Origin: Macrotis lagotis
Lineage: Eukaryota; Chordata; Mammalia; Peramelemorphia; Peramelidae
Reading direction: 5' to 3'
DNA: 64,000 nucleotides
Assembly (NCBI RefSeq): GCF_037893015.1
Contig: NC_133660.1
Coordinates: 281,977,067-282,041,066, forward strand
A program made the translations under genes and the position numbers. Under the pieces are notes generated by a model. That model did not search any database and was not told the DNA's origin. It saw only the letters and a program-made list of their open reading frames with translations. Of this stretch, positions 34,888 to 47,227 are shown in pieces (the first letter of the stretch is position 1; every line of letters begins with the position of its first letter).

Positions 34888-35112
34888 CAGGGAGCAGGTG
34901 GGTGATACAGTGCCAAAGACTGGAGTCAGGAAGACTCATCTTTCTCAGATCAAATCCAGGCTCAGATACTGATACCTGGGCAAGTTACTTCATCCTAATG
35001 GCCTCTGTTTCCTCATTTGTAAAATGAGCCAGAGAAGGCAATAGCAAATTGTTCTAGTATCTCTGCCAAGAAAACCCCTAATAGGGTCATAAAGAATCAG
35101 ATGAGACTAAAA
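34888..35112 (+). mobile_element. Mar-type SINE
   Basis: A tRNA-like head is followed by 'gccagagaaggcaatagcaa' and 'tctctgccaagaaaacccct', the sense of the blocks seen reversed at 12340 and 46990. Confidence 0.8.
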
Positions 35113-35499
35113 AAACAGATTTTCCTTGTGAGGTTTTGGAACTACGGTCCATAAACTTATTTTAAAAATATTTTGGTCAGTCTGTTTAAATATGATTGAT
35201 TTTCTTTGTCTTCCAACACGCATAACAAAATCATTCTGAGAAGGGCTCCAGAGTCTTCACCAGACTGAGGGACCCCCAAAAGGCAAAGAAGCCTTTCTTT
35301 CCCCAGAGCTAAATCCCTCGATGTTGTTTGCCACTGGATGAGGGTGGCAATTTTCCTCTTGTCCCTTTCCCACTGCCCCTTCTTCTTTCCAACTTCCATA
35401 AGCTTCCAGCCTTCAACTGTCCCCCCCAATCTAGTCAAAGTCAGCCCAATCTGGTAGGAACTGCCCTTTTATCTCAAGGCTAGGGTTTAAGAAACATTG

Positions 35500-35765
35500 A
35501 ATCCAGTCTCCTGCACCAACTCCAGCCTCTTAGCTAGGCTTTCAAAGTCCTCTTGAAATTCCACCCTCCTCCCCAAGACCTTATCTCTTTTTCCTCCTGG
35601 TCATCAGACATGCTGTCCCCACTCCTGCCCCCACTGAATCCTGCCTCTAGCTTCTGTTCCTGCCCACCCTTCCCCCACTCTTCCACTCACCCAAGCACTC
35701 CTTTCTCCCATCCTTCCAGGCTTCTACCCCCTCCCTAGCTCCTCTCCAGCCTCCCATATCTAGCC
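35500..35765 (+). mobile_element. Possible L2 LINE fragment
   Basis: C/T-rich, with 'aggctttcaaagtcctcttg' and further L2-like blocks. Strongly diverged. Confidence 0.4.
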
Positions 35766-35784
35766 CTGGAGGGGCCCCCTGCTC

Positions 35785-35890
35785 TCTCTGTTTTTCTGTA
35801 ATTGTTTTTGCCAATCAGCCAACAAATTCAATTACCAGCAATGGCCCAAATGAATTAGCACATTTCTTTAGCTGGTGAGCTGCCTTCCTC
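35785..35890. promoter_or_regulatory. Possible conserved non-coding element
   Basis: Non-repetitive AT-rich sequence with ctgtaattg, ccaatcag, caattacc and gaattagc in 70 bases, i.e. clustered homeodomain- and CCAAT-type motifs. Conservation cannot be tested here. Confidence 0.2.
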
Positions 35891-36949
35891 ACCACAAATC
35901 CTGTACAATAGGGAGGGGAAGGGATTTTATTCCTTTTTTTTTTTACAGATGAGAGAACAGAGGCAGGCTGAAAGATGGGATTATGTCAACTGTCTTCACA
36001 GCTCAACTCTTGACTTTTTCTACACCAGATACAGGGAGGGGGATAAAATGGCCTAAAGGCAATAACCAAAGTCCCTGGAGAGGAGCAGTTGGCAGGGAGC
36101 CTGGGTTCCAGTCCCACTTAGGACAGTGGCTACTCAGAACAGCATCCATCGAGCTGGCACCAATTTTTATTGTCAACAACAGATAAGCCCTGACCTTATG
36201 CCAGAGGCCTTGGGGCCTCTTCAAGGAGTTTGGTGTGGGGAGAGGGGTTAGATAAAAAGTGAGCTCCAATGATCACCATGTTTATCAACCAGTTAACAAA
36301 CATTTGAGTGTCAGTCATGTGAGTCCCCAAAACTAGGAGGATGACCCTTTGAATGACGATCAGGTTCTAGAAAGGTCTACCCAGACTAGAACTGCAATGT
36401 GCAGAAGCATCAAGGTCCACACCACTTTCCCAGGTACCAGATGGAAGAGGCTTGGCTCACACAATAGTGAACCTGAAAACAGTCTAGGAGTTTCACTAAA
36501 CCAGAAGCTCAATCTGGGCTAACAAGGGAACATGCTGATTCGAAGGGGCAAATGATGGAGGGTGTACCTTCCTAGAGAGTCCAAGTGGCCAGAGTCAGAG
36601 ACTAGCTGGTCAGACCTCATCGGCGGATGGTGGCCATTGGGAGTGTTGCATTTTAACAAGGAACTCATTTAACTGGAGAAGACCAAGAGCAAGAAAATCA
36701 GAAGATTGTAGTCCATGATGGAGGAGAGCCTGGGGACAATGGGTTGGACAGATGACAACTCAATGACTGTCCTCAAGGGGAGAAGAGCCTCTTCCTGTTC
36801 TCCTTGGTTCCAAAAGGCAAAGCTTGGAAATTGGGGTCCTATTCAGCTTGGTGTTGGGGAAAACCTTCTGATGAGTTGTCCAAAAGTGAAATTCACTCCT
36901 TTCGGAAGGTCTTTGAGCTAAGAATGAGCCATGCTTCTGTGTATGTGTG
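35891..36949. other. Non-coding, no feature recognised
   Basis: Unique-looking sequence without exon signals that I could support. Confidence 0.5.
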
Positions 36950-37026
36950 TGTTTGTGAGAGATAAGGGGGGGTAGGGGGAGAGAGAGACAGACAAAGAGG
37001 AAGAGAATGAAAGTGGAAGAGAGAGG

Positions 37027-37078
<52 letters not shown>

Positions 37079-37186
37079 AAGAAAGGAAGAGAGAAAGAGA
37101 GGAAGAGACAGAGACAGAGACAAAAAGACAGACAAAAAGAGGAAGAGAGAATGAGAGTAGAAGAGAGAGAGGAAGGGAGAGGGGTG

Positions 37187-37255
<69 letters not shown>

Positions 37256-37257
37256 AA
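36950..37257 (+). repeat. Polypurine (GA)n tract
   Basis: About 300 bases almost without pyrimidines on the plus strand, including two long pure (ga)n runs. Opposite-strand Leu/Ser open frames are artefacts. Confidence 0.95.
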
Positions 37258-37782
37258 TTGAAGAGTGAGCTTTTTGTTTAGCTGCAGGTTGGAACAGTTG
37301 CCTCTTCCTCTCTCCAAGATTCTGGGCTTCAGACAACTCTAAAGCCCAACAGCAATCCATCAATCCACATCGATGAAGCACCCATAAGCAAAGGCCCAAT
37401 GGCATAAGTACATTTCAGATTCCCAAAACTGGAAAAGTAAAATGAATTCTTGTCTGCCCCCAGCAGAGACCCTCCCCCTGAGGGGCTGGTAATAGGAAAT
37501 CCCCTCAGGGTAGTCCTTTCTCCATGTTTTTAGAGTCTTTGGGAATTGTTTGGTCAAAAAGAAGGGCCTGCCAGGAGGCCAGATTGTGTTAGAAGCAGGA
37601 TTTGAACCGGGGTCTCTCTGATTCAAGGTGGACTCTTCATTCTCTCCCCCACACACCCAAAGAACACATTGGTGGGGAAGAAAGGCATTAAGGACCATAG
37701 GTGGGGACTAGCCAGAAAGGTTTGGCATGGAGGAGGTGGCCTTTAATTCTGGCTCTGAGAGTGGAGAAAGATGCTCAAAGAC

Positions 37783-37842
37783 AAAGGGAGGAGGGAGGGA
37801 GGGAGCAAGAGAGGGAGAGAAAAGGGGAGGGAGGGAGGCCGC
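37783..37842 (+). repeat. Purine-rich (ggga)n tract
   Basis: A short degenerate (gggagg/gaga) run. Confidence 0.85.
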
Positions 37843-38459
37843 TCCCTGCCTGGGCTTTAGCATCCACCATTTGTGTTCTGAGAATGTAGTCTCTGCCCTG
37901 GGCTGCTGCTAGAGAGGTTGTCAAGGAAACCAGACCCAATCTCCTAGAAAGTGATTTCTGGCAATTGATGCTTCAGCCTAATGGGAGGCTCAGGTAGGCA
38001 GAGTCTGAAGGAGGGGGATGGGACTCCTTTCAGGCTGAGGAGAGAGACCACAGGCTCCAAAGCATCACAGCCTCCCATCTGTTATTGGGCCAGTGAGTCC
38101 AACACACTCATTTACAATCTGAGACCAGAGAGATGGAAATACCTTGGCCAGAGTCACACAGTAAATATTAAAGGCAGCATCTGAATCTGGGTCCCTGGTT
38201 CCAAAGCCAGCTCTCTCTGCCCTAGACCACACTGCCTTGTAAAGAGGTTGAGGGCTTTTATTAATCTTATTTTACTGATGAGGAAAAGGCGAGAGATTAA
38301 AGGGCTTGGGCAGGGTCACAGAGTGAGGATTTCTTCCTCAATCTTCTGATTCCAAATCCAGGACCTTCATGCTATGATGGGTGCTTTCTCCAACCTTTCC
38401 TTTCCTCTAATACGCCTCAGTTTACTCAGCTGTAAAAACACTGAGTGGATTGAACTGGG

Positions 38460-38615
38460 ATCATAGATTTACAGCTGGAAGCCAGCTAATTCAACCCCCT
38501 CCTTTTCAGGGGAATACAATTAAGACCCAGAAAAGTTAAGTGACTTGCCCAGGGTCCAATAGAAAATTGCAGAGTGGGAATTTGAACCTAGAGTTTCTGG
38601 CTCCAGGACCACGGC
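38460..38615 (-). mobile_element. MIR-like SINE fragment
   Basis: 'gttaagtgacttgcccaggg' core with diverged flanks. Confidence 0.55.
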
Positions 38616-39040
38616 AAAATGAGTTACTATCACCAAATAGAGTCTAGTTTGGAGATATTGCCTGGGATTGGGGACACTGAGAGTCTAAGCCAGTCTCTAA
38701 GGCTTAACACAGGATCTTCCTCTTTTTGGCTAACAGCAGCATCCTCCTGCAGTATCCCTCAAGGACTGGAAGTCCTGAGATCTCTAGTACCCTGGAAGGA
38801 AGACAGTGGTGTGCAAGAATCTCCTTTAGCCTCAGGCCTAGGCTAATTTACTTTCAGAAAGGAAATTTGGGTCTTTCCATAATCCTTAGACTCAGGACAT
38901 TCCTGTTGAGACTGGTGGAAATTTTGATGAATATTTAACCTAATTCTACTTGCTTCTAATGACATCATTAATTATAAAAATGAACAGAATTATAATCTAG
39001 GGGTGAAGGGTGGAAAGAAGTCTTTTCTATTAAAGCATTC

Positions 39041-39201
39041 CTTTTTAAAATTTTTTTAAAATTTATTTAAGGCAATAGGGGTTAAGCGACTTGCCCAAGG
39101 CCACACAGCTAGGCAATTTTTCAATGTATGAGGCCAAATTTGAACTCATGTCCTTCTGACTCTGGGGCTGGTGCTCTATCCACTGTGCCACCTAGCTGCC
39201 C
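39041..39201 (-). mobile_element. WSINE1-like SINE
   Basis: Older copy with a decayed A/T tail; it ends 'ccacctagctgcccg'. Confidence 0.85.
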
Positions 39202-39254
39202 GTTAAAGAATTTCTTGATACTCTTCGTGGGCTGGTTCATATGTGCAGCCTGGA

Positions 39255-39425
39255 CCACTTCCTGGAGTCAGGAAACCCAAATTCAAATCCTGCCTCAGAC
39301 ACTAGGTGATCCTGGGCAAATCACTTAAACTTTGCCTGTCTCGGTTTCTTCAACTGTAGAATGAGGTTAACATTTAGCGCCCAGGATTGTTGTGAGGATA
39401 AACTGAGATGATATTTGAAAAAAAA
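39255..39425 (+). mobile_element. MIR-family SINE
   Basis: 'ctggagtcaggaaacccaaa' ... 'ttgttgtgaggataaactga' is a sense MIR/THER1. Confidence 0.7.
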
Positions 39426-39751
39426 AAACTTTTAGAAAAGTTGTTGCTATTACAGTTCAATTCACAACAATTTATTAAATTTTGACTGAGTGTAAGAGAG
39501 AACCCAGGTTACAGAAATACCCAAAAGTCCTTACACACAGAGTTTACATTCTCCTGGGAAGGGTCACAAACCCAGAGTTCTCGAGAAATCTATGACTACC
39601 TACCCTTGTGGACACAGTGCCTGGAGGGGAAAGTGAGCACACTTTTATGGAACCCACATATTAACTGCCAAGAGTGGGACATTTTCGTCTTTCTCAGAGA
39701 TCAGGCTCCAGGTCCTGGGATGAGCTCTGTTAGCAGAACAGCCTCCCCTCC

Positions 39752-39897
39752 TTTTTTTATTGCAAGGCAATGGGGTTAAGTGACTTCCCTGACATCACAC
39801 CACTAAGTTAAGTACTAAGTGTTTGAGGCTGAATTTGAACTCAGGTCCTCCTGACTCCAGGGCCAGTGCTCTATTCACAGTACCACCTAGCTGCCCC
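39752..39897 (-). mobile_element. WSINE1-like SINE
   Basis: The flanks cagaacagcctc / cagaacaacctc look like its target duplication. Confidence 0.88.
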
Positions 39898-40084
39898 AGA
39901 ACAACCTCTTTAGCAGATCAGCAGAGCAACCCCCTGAGCCTGGGGTCCACCACTCTCTAGGTCAGCTCTTCTGACTGCTCTCAGACAGTCTGAGGTTGTT
40001 TCGGGGACAAGCTGGCATTCATATGGGGCTAGGAGGTTTGCAAAGCATTATGGAGGTTTTGTTATCACTTGATCTCCACATCAA

Positions 40085-40435
40085 ACCTGGGATGTTTGAA
40101 GCTGGGGACCACAATGAGGAGGCCATTGCAGTGGATGAAAGGGACAAGGACTTGGACTGAGTGAGTGGATGGGAGGCACCAAAGAGACAGAAAAGGTGAA
40201 TTGGGAATGCGTGGGGTGAGGATGAGTGAGGAGAGGTGGTTACCAACCTGGGAGACAGGAAGAGTGGGGGACTCTTCAAAGAAAGAAAGAAGTTGGGAAG
40301 AGGGGGAATTGGAAGAGAGAGATAATGAGTTTTGTGTGGGCCACATTGAGTCAGAGCTATCTCAGTAACATTCCATGGAGATGCTTGCTACAGTTGGCTA
40401 CATGGAGACTGATCCCCAGCCTGGTTCTCTAGATC
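40085..40435 (-). mobile_element. L2 LINE fragment
   Basis: Plus-strand landmarks: 'ggaggccattgcagtggatg', 'agataatgagttttgtgtgg', 'gacaaggacttgg'. Confidence 0.6.
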
Positions 40436-40479
40436 TGGGAGCTGCCTTCCTGGAGATAATCATTGAACCAATGAGAGCC

Positions 40480-40975
40480 TATGAGGAGGGAGCATAGAAA
40501 TAGGAGGGAAGAATGGTAGAAAGAGATAGGAAGGCAGAAAGATAGGAGGGTAGAGAGGATGGTAGAGAGATAGATGGAGGGGCAGGGAGAGATGAGGGCA
40601 GAGAGACTGGAGGGGCAAGGGATGGATTGGATGATAGAGAGATAAGAAGACAGAGAAGAGGGCAGAGAGATAGACAAGCAGAGAGACAGGAAGGCAGAGA
40701 AATAGAAATCAGGGCAGGGAGATAGGAGGTAGAGAGATAGAAAGGAGAGCAGAAAGAGAGGATGGCAGAGAGATAGGAGCATAGGGAGATAGGAGGACTG
40801 AGAAAGAGAAAGGGAGAGTGATGGATTGACAGAGAGATAGGACAGAGATCTAGATCAGGGACAGAGAGGAGGGCAGAGATAGGAGCTCAGAGAGATGGGA
40901 AGGCAGGAGATAGAGCAGAGAGTTAAAGGGACAGAGAGATAGGAGGACAGAGATGGGAAGACAGCCTTTTTGGAA
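40480..40975 (+). repeat. Purine-rich degenerate minisatellite
   Basis: About 500 bases of loosely repeated 'ggcagagagataggag' units of 16-24 bases. Confidence 0.85.
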
Positions 40976-42000
40976 ATATTCTCAGTCAGGAGAATGAAAA
41001 AGATGACATTGGCAAAGACAGAGAATAGAAAAGAAGAGAGACTGAGGAATGATAGAGAAGGATCTTAAAATTTATGACAACATATTTAGAGTTGGAAGAA
41101 ACCCTCATTTTTGTAAATAACAAAACTCAGCTGTCAAGGCCATAAAAGTAGGAAGAATCAAAGGTGGGATTTGAACCTAGTTCCTCTGACTCTTTTTTTT
41201 AGCACCTTGGAAATAATTTCTTTTTATAGAGGGATCAAAAGAGTGAGGTGGGGAAAAAGGCACTCCCAATGGATTGTCTCCAGTGCCTTAGTAAATGAGA
41301 GGCCTGAGGTCCTCCTCCCGCAAGTATGGGATCCCCAGTGTCTTTACTTTGTCCTCAAACTGTCTCCTTCCAACTTCAAAGGGCAAAAGCTAGTAACTAG
41401 GGAAGGCCCCAAAATAGACACTGGAAGTGACTCATCAAGCTGAAGATCCAGCCCAGTCCTCTCATCTCAAAAAGGACCATGCACCTGAGTCCCAGTTCAA
41501 GTGATTTGCTTTGAATCACTCACCAAGCCAGTGGCTGAGGCAGAAATCGAATCTGGGGTCCTTCCTTGATCCAGCCTCGCCACTACTCTACTCCCATTGC
41601 TCCTTCCTTTCACCCAGCCAGATACCATTCCAGGCCAGTCGCACAGCTCTCCAGCCTAGTAGACAATCTAAAGAACTGGGAATGTTTGTCCAGTGAAAAT
41701 GTGAACTCTTCTTTGGAGAAGGTGAATTCATCCTTGTGTCAGCGGCCCATTTCAGGAATGGAGGCAGATTTGGCCATTGAGCTGGAGGACAAAGTGCATT
41801 TCTCCTTCTTGGAATGAACAGGGGAAGGATGCCCTAGAAGGATTCCAATATGGCTTAATCAGAAGACCTCCAAGGTCACTTTAGTCTGTTACTAAGAGTT
41901 TTCCCTGTCATGGACCTCTGAAAGATTCCCACTGGGAGTTTTCTCACCATCTCTCTCAGGTTCTTCTTAAAGCTAGCTCAAAGGGGGTTGAATATATTTA

Positions 42001-42766
42001 TTTATTTTTATTTTTGTTTTAGAAAGGTTTTATTTATTTTGAGGTTTTTTTGGTTAAAGATTTTATTTATTTTGAGTTTTACAATTTTTCCTCGATCTTA
42101 CTCCCCCCCCCCCCCACAGAAAGCAATCTGTCAGTCTTTATTTTGGTTCCTTGTTGTACATGGATCCAAATTGAGTGTGATAAGAGAGAAATCATATCCT
42201 TAAGGAGGAAACATAAAGTATAAGAGATAGCAAGATCAGACAATAAGATAGTAGGGTTTTTCCCTAAATTTAAGGTAATTGTCCTTGGTCTTTGTTCATT
42301 CTCTGGATACAGATGACATTCTCCATCGCAGACAGCCCCATATTGTCCCTGATTTTGTTGCACTGATGGAATGAGCGAGTCCATCAAGGTTGATCATCAC
42401 CCCCACATTGCTGTTAGAGTGTACAATGTTTTTCTGGTTCTGCTCATCTCGCTCAGCATCAGTTCATGCAAATTTGAATTCCCTTCCCTCCTGGTTTCTA
42501 ATAGAACAATAGTGTTCCATGACATACATAGACCACAGTTTGCTAAGCCATTCCACAGTTGAAGGACATTTACTTGATTTCCAATTCTTTGCCACCACAA
42601 ACAGGGCTGCTGGGAATATTTTTGTACAGGTGATGTTTTTACCCTTTTCCATCATCTCTTCAGAGTATAGACCCAGTAGTGGTATTATTGGATCAAAGGA
42701 TATGCACATTATTGCTGCCCTTTGGGTGCAGTTACAAATTGCTCTCCAGAAAGGTTGGATGAGTGA
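42001..42766 (-). mobile_element. 5'-truncated L1 with end of ORF2
   Basis: The minus strand encodes the last part of L1 ORF2p (IQPFWRAICN, FDPIIPLLGLYSEEMM, AALFVVAKNWKSSKCPS, MYVMEHYCSIRNQEGREF) followed by the 3' UTR and an A-rich end. The target duplication ttgaatatattta / ttgaacatattta lies at 41988-42000 and 42767-42779. Confidence 0.88.
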
Positions 42767-43109
42767 TTGAACATATTTAGCACAAATTCTGATTCTGGGA
42801 CAGAAAGTACCCTTCCAGGAGTCAGTTTCCCCATGACTCCTATAACCCAAAACTTGGCTCAAGACCACCTGGTCTCCCTTGGTGGGGCTACACCCCTCCA
42901 ACAAACCTCAAGGGCACCTGGCCTTGGGTGCCTCCCTACTCTGGGTCCAACCAGGATCCAAAGAATTCTCCTGAAGTGATCCCTAGCCCCAGGCCTAGTC
43001 ACCAAGTCATATGGAGGGTTAGCGAGAACCCCAGGAAAAATAAATATTAGCATCGGAGCAAGAATTCTTCCTTCCATCCTAAGAGCCTTTATTAAGAACT
43101 GACTATGAC

Positions 43110-43610
43110 ATGGAACACTATTGTTCTATTAGAAACCAGGAGGGATGGGAATTCAGGAAAGCCTGCAGGGATTTGCATGAACTGATGCTGAGCGAGATGA
43201 GCAGAACCAGAAAAACACTGTATACCCTAACAGCGACATGGGGATGATGATCAACCTTGATGGACTCACTCCTTCCATCAGTGCAACAATCAGGCACAAT
43301 TTGGGGGTTTCTACGATGGAGAATGCCATCTGTATCCAGAGAAAGAACTGTGGAGTTTGAAAAAAGACCAAAGACTATTACCTTTAATTTAGAAATAAAA
43401 CTGATATCTTAGTGTCTGATCATGCTCTCTCTTATACTTTATGTTTCTTCCCTAAGGATATGATTTCTCTCTCATCATACTCAATTTGGATCAATGTATA
43501 CCATGGAAACAATGGAAAGACTGGCAAATTGCTTTCTGTGGGGGGGGGGAAGGAAGTAAGATTGGGGGAAAATTGTAAAACTCAAAATAAATAAAATCTT
43601 AAAAAAAAAG
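43110..43610 (+). mobile_element. 5'-truncated L1, 3' end only
   Basis: It starts 'atggaacactattgttctat' and ends '...aaaataaataaaatctt' + poly(A). The perfect duplication gaactgactatgac lies at 43096-43109 and 43611-43624. Confidence 0.92.
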
Positions 43611-43624
43611 GAACTGACTATGAC

Positions 43625-44786
43625 CCAAACATTAGTCCAGGTGCTGAACATAGAAAGACAAAACCTGGGTAGTCCCTGCCCTCTCTGGGTTTATATCTTA
43701 CTGGGATGGGAAGGGGATAGTCATTGTTGGGGAGGAGAGTGGATGGTTCTAATAAGTGGGGAAACAGGGAATTTCCAAGGGGACTCCAAATTCCAAACTC
43801 TTAAGTTTGGATGATTGCAGAGGTTTCAGAGAAAAATTGGGCCTTATCAGTGGGTCAAGAATTGTATGAATTGTTTGTGTCTCCTAGAAGGTCTTTGTTT
43901 TTTATTTGCTTCCATGGTGGATGGGAAAAAAAGGTCCATCTTGTAATGGATAAATATTTCTATTTCTTGGGGTGCTTGCATGGGAATGCTAACCTAGATT
44001 GGACTTCCTAGAGGGAACTTGAGGCAGGGACAAAAATGAACTCAAGAGAAGAGACTTAGGGGGGAAGTCCAGAAGTGAGAGTTTGGCAGACAAAACAGAT
44101 GACAAGTTTCCACTCTTAAGTGGAAAAGACTTGTCCAAGTCATATCACTAATACCAAAGCTGGGTTTTAGTCCAAAAGTTTCCTCTATCTCTCCCTAGAC
44201 GATAACCTCAATCCCAAAGATGAGAGGGATGGGATGTGCTCCTGATGGGTGGAAGTGAAAGCCATGGTCTGCTCTGCATGGGACCAGAGTTGGCAAGAGC
44301 AAGAAAGGAGAACTCTCTAGTCTTCTTCAAGTTTGGGGGTCCTTTCAGACATTCCTAGCTTTCGACTTTGAGAGGAAAGATGGGCCAACCAAGCCCAACC
44401 CAGAGGGCTGACGGAGGAGATTCTGGGAAGACACGGCAGGGGGGGTGGCAGTCTCCATCATGCCCCTCCTCACAGTTTGCTCCACTAGATATGTCCTCCC
44501 CTCCCCCCCCCGATGATCTAGCTTAAGCTGAGTTTTTTCTGTCCCAATTCTGCGCTGTCTGAAATATATTCTTTATAGACCTATTCTGGTTTCTGTTTAC
44601 CATTGGCTTGGATACCTGGATTTTCTTGATTAATTGTTCTATGTGTGTGCATTGTGGAACTGGTATCTGAAGGGAAAGGAGTCAAGCTTTGGATCCAGAC
44701 TTTGGGGTTCTCCTTCCCCATCAAATGTGAAACAGTTATCAGAAGTTAGTTTGAAGCTGCATCCTTCTGACTAATATTTAAGACAG
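43625..44786. other. Non-coding, no feature recognised
   Basis: Unassigned sequence with a poly-C run near 44505; no exon-like frames. Confidence 0.5.
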
Positions 44787-45085
44787 CTAGGTGGCATAGT
44801 GGATAGAGCACAGACCTTGGATTCAGGAGGACTGGAGTTCAAATCCAGCCTTAGATACTTGCCACTTAATAGCTGAGTGTGACCTTGAGCAAGTCACTTA
44901 ACCCTGATTGCCCTCACATCCAGGGCCACCTCCAGTCATCCTGATTCCTGTCTGGCCATTGGACCCAGAAGGCTCTGGAGAGAAAGTGAGGCTGGTGACT
45001 TAGCACAACCCCCCCCTCACTCAAATCCAATTCATGTGCTTGTCATGGCATCACTTCCCTGGTCTTCTTTGAAAATGAAGAACAA
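44787..45085 (+). mobile_element. Mar-type SINE with RTE-like tail
   Basis: tRNA-like head, 'gtcatcctgattcctgtctg' middle and tail 'tcttctttgaaaatgaagaa', followed by (att)n. Confidence 0.88.
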
Positions 45086-45145
45086 AACATTATTATTATC
45101 AATAAGTATTATTATTAATAATTATTATTAATAACAATATTTAAG
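45086..45145 (+). repeat. (ATT)n microsatellite at SINE tail
   Basis: Imperfect (att)n grown from the SINE's A-rich end. Confidence 0.85.
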
Positions 45146-45420
45146 GGAGCAGATAGAGGTAATTTTAGCCTGTTACCCCTTCTTTCTAAAGAGAGCAGTG
45201 TGGCAGCCTCTCCTCCCTCCAACCTTCTGCATCATTTCCTGGCAGCAATTAAAGCCTCCTTTGGAGAAGGATGGGGGAGAAGAGACTAGATTAGCCTAGA
45301 TTAGTCTCTTCTGCCTCCCCTGGTAAGACACAAAAGGACCTCCATGTCATATGTAGGGGGACCCCTTTCAACACATGGGCCTTGTCTTACATATGCATAT
45401 TGTCCATGTATATGGCTACC

Positions 45421-45500
45421 CAGGGTGTCCCTTAAAGTCTTAGGGATATTTTACACTATTATGAGCTTTAAACGGTTCTAAGACTTTGGAGACACCTTTG
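45421..45500. mobile_element. 80-bp mariner-type MITE
   Basis: It is almost a perfect palindrome: cagggtgtcccttaaagtct at one end and, inverted, agactttggagacacctttg at the other. Length and termini fit a small mariner-derived MITE. A TA duplication is clear only on the right. Confidence 0.6.
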
Positions 45501-45834
45501 TACACATATCCAACATATCTGTATGTTCACATACCTATTTCATTCTGCTTAGATCTACAGGAGAGCTGTTCTCCTCCCCTTTACTTACTGCAACCATTTA
45601 ATTTGTTCTTTCCAACCTCCCTGGAAACAGCAGGATGACAAGAGTTGTTATTCCCACTCATCGATGGCAGAAGCTGAAACCTAAAGAGCAAATGACTCAC
45701 TGCGTCATGAAGAGCTCTCGGATTGGCCAGAGAGAAGAGGAAAGCTGAGGCTAGTCAGCCATCTCAGGGACCTTGTTCTCTCCTGTTGTAGACAGGGATA
45801 GGCATCAAGATGGAGGATGGAGGTTGGGGCTGGG

Positions 45835-45962
45835 CTAAGGATGGAGACGAATAGATGCAGAAATCAGAAATAGAGATAGAGACAGATTTGGAGGGAAGAT
45901 ACTCCCAAGGATAGATGGGGGTAGATAGGGATAGAGATGGAAACAGAGACAGGAATAGAGAT
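45835..45962 (+). repeat. Degenerate (gatagaga)n tract
   Basis: Loose repeats of 'gagatagagacag' type. Confidence 0.7.
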
Positions 45963-46409
45963 CTCTTCTAAATTTCAATTCTAGCCCCTCGACCATTCTT
46001 CAGTTTGATTCTCCAGCTGTTTGGGGGTAATCAGTTATATACCTCACCATCTGAGGTCCAATCCATTCCCTTCTTTGGCACCCAAATACTCCAGAGAGAC
46101 CTAAATCCAATAGCAAATGCACATGTACATAACGAGGAAAGGAATAAACCAGTCAGAATGAAGCAGTTTTCTTAGCCCAGGCATAGGAACAGAACTTTTC
46201 CAGGAGAAAGAACGTTCTCCTGATGGCCAGTCCAAAGAGAGAAGGGCCCACCTGCTTTAAAGTCCCACGATCTAGTGGTAAATGTCCCAGTGGGCATTCT
46301 CCCTGGATGTTTTGCAGCTATTCTTTGGCCCAGACTAGGGTCAACTTAAGTCTGGAGTCCATCTGAGCCTTAGTGATGGCCTGTGCTTTCTGCCCAGGGT
46401 CACTCTGTG

Positions 46410-46590
46410 ATGCTGAGTGAGTCATCTATCAGTTTCTTCATTCAGAAAGTGGGTCTAGTGCTGCTTGGGCTACTTACTTCCATCACAGGATGGCTAGGAG
46501 GCTCAAAAATGACTATAAAGTTCTCTAAACTCACAAGGGCTGTGGAAATAACAGCTTTTGTTGTTCTCTTTGATATAATTGTGTCCCCAG
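46410..46590 (+). pseudogene. Candidate lone first exon of a four-helix gene relative
   Basis: The frame from the ATG at 46410 runs 60 residues and ends at CCCAG/GTGTGT in phase 1, exactly the phase of exon 1 of the four-helix gene at 20520. It has one strong helix (VGLVLLGLLTSITGWLG) followed by a loop ending FVVLFDIIVSPG, against FALWDNCLKCLVPG in the other gene. The loop cysteines are missing. I found no matching exons 2-4 downstream; L1 sequence begins at 47.2 kb. It could equally be a chance open frame. Confidence 0.25.
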
Positions 46591-46989
46591 GTGTGTAGCC
46601 TCATTCATTTTCCTCTCGGAACTGAGGGTAGCTCAGAAAGTGACAGCACCCAGATATGGGCAGCTGTGTGATGTGGCCTTACTGATGGCCACCAACTCAT
46701 CCATACTCACAACTCTCCAATGGGGAGGGTAAGTGAGAGGAGAGACTTGGGCAAAATGCAGAGGCAGGCACACAAAAGTATTATAGTCCAAGTGCAGCTG
46801 TGTATAGAGATAGCCTGGACTCCCCAAATCAGGAGGACGCTACCCATCCCTCAGAGTTCCAGGGTTAAGCCTGAAGGGTACTGGTATGGCTTTTCCAAAT
46901 ATCATCAGCTGGAGCCCCTCTCTAGTATATTAGCTTATTAGCTGTCAGTGATTAGTGCCCCAGTTCCATTTAACCAGTGAACATATATT

Positions 46990-47094
46990 AGCTGGCTGTT
47001 GTTTAGCTGTTTTTCAGTCCCATCTGACTCTTTGTCACTCCTTCGGGGTTTGCTTGGCAAAGATACTGCAGTGGTTTGCCATTTCCTTCTCCAG
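46990..47094 (-). mobile_element. Mar-type SINE fragment
   Basis: 'gtttgcttggcaaagatact' and 'gcagtggtttgccatttcct' blocks. Confidence 0.75.
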
Positions 47095-47227
47095 CAATTA
47101 GCTTTTACAAAAGGATATTTACTGCAAAGGACAGAAGTCCAAGCATTTTCCCCCACCCCCTTGGGCCACACTTTTCCCATTTCCCCTTTAGTTCTTTGGG
47201 AAAGTAGGTTCAAGCAAAGCTGTTTCT

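Noticed and set aside
36893-37405. Leu/Ser-rich frames of 170-185 codons on the minus strand
   Set aside because: Translation of the (GA)n tract.
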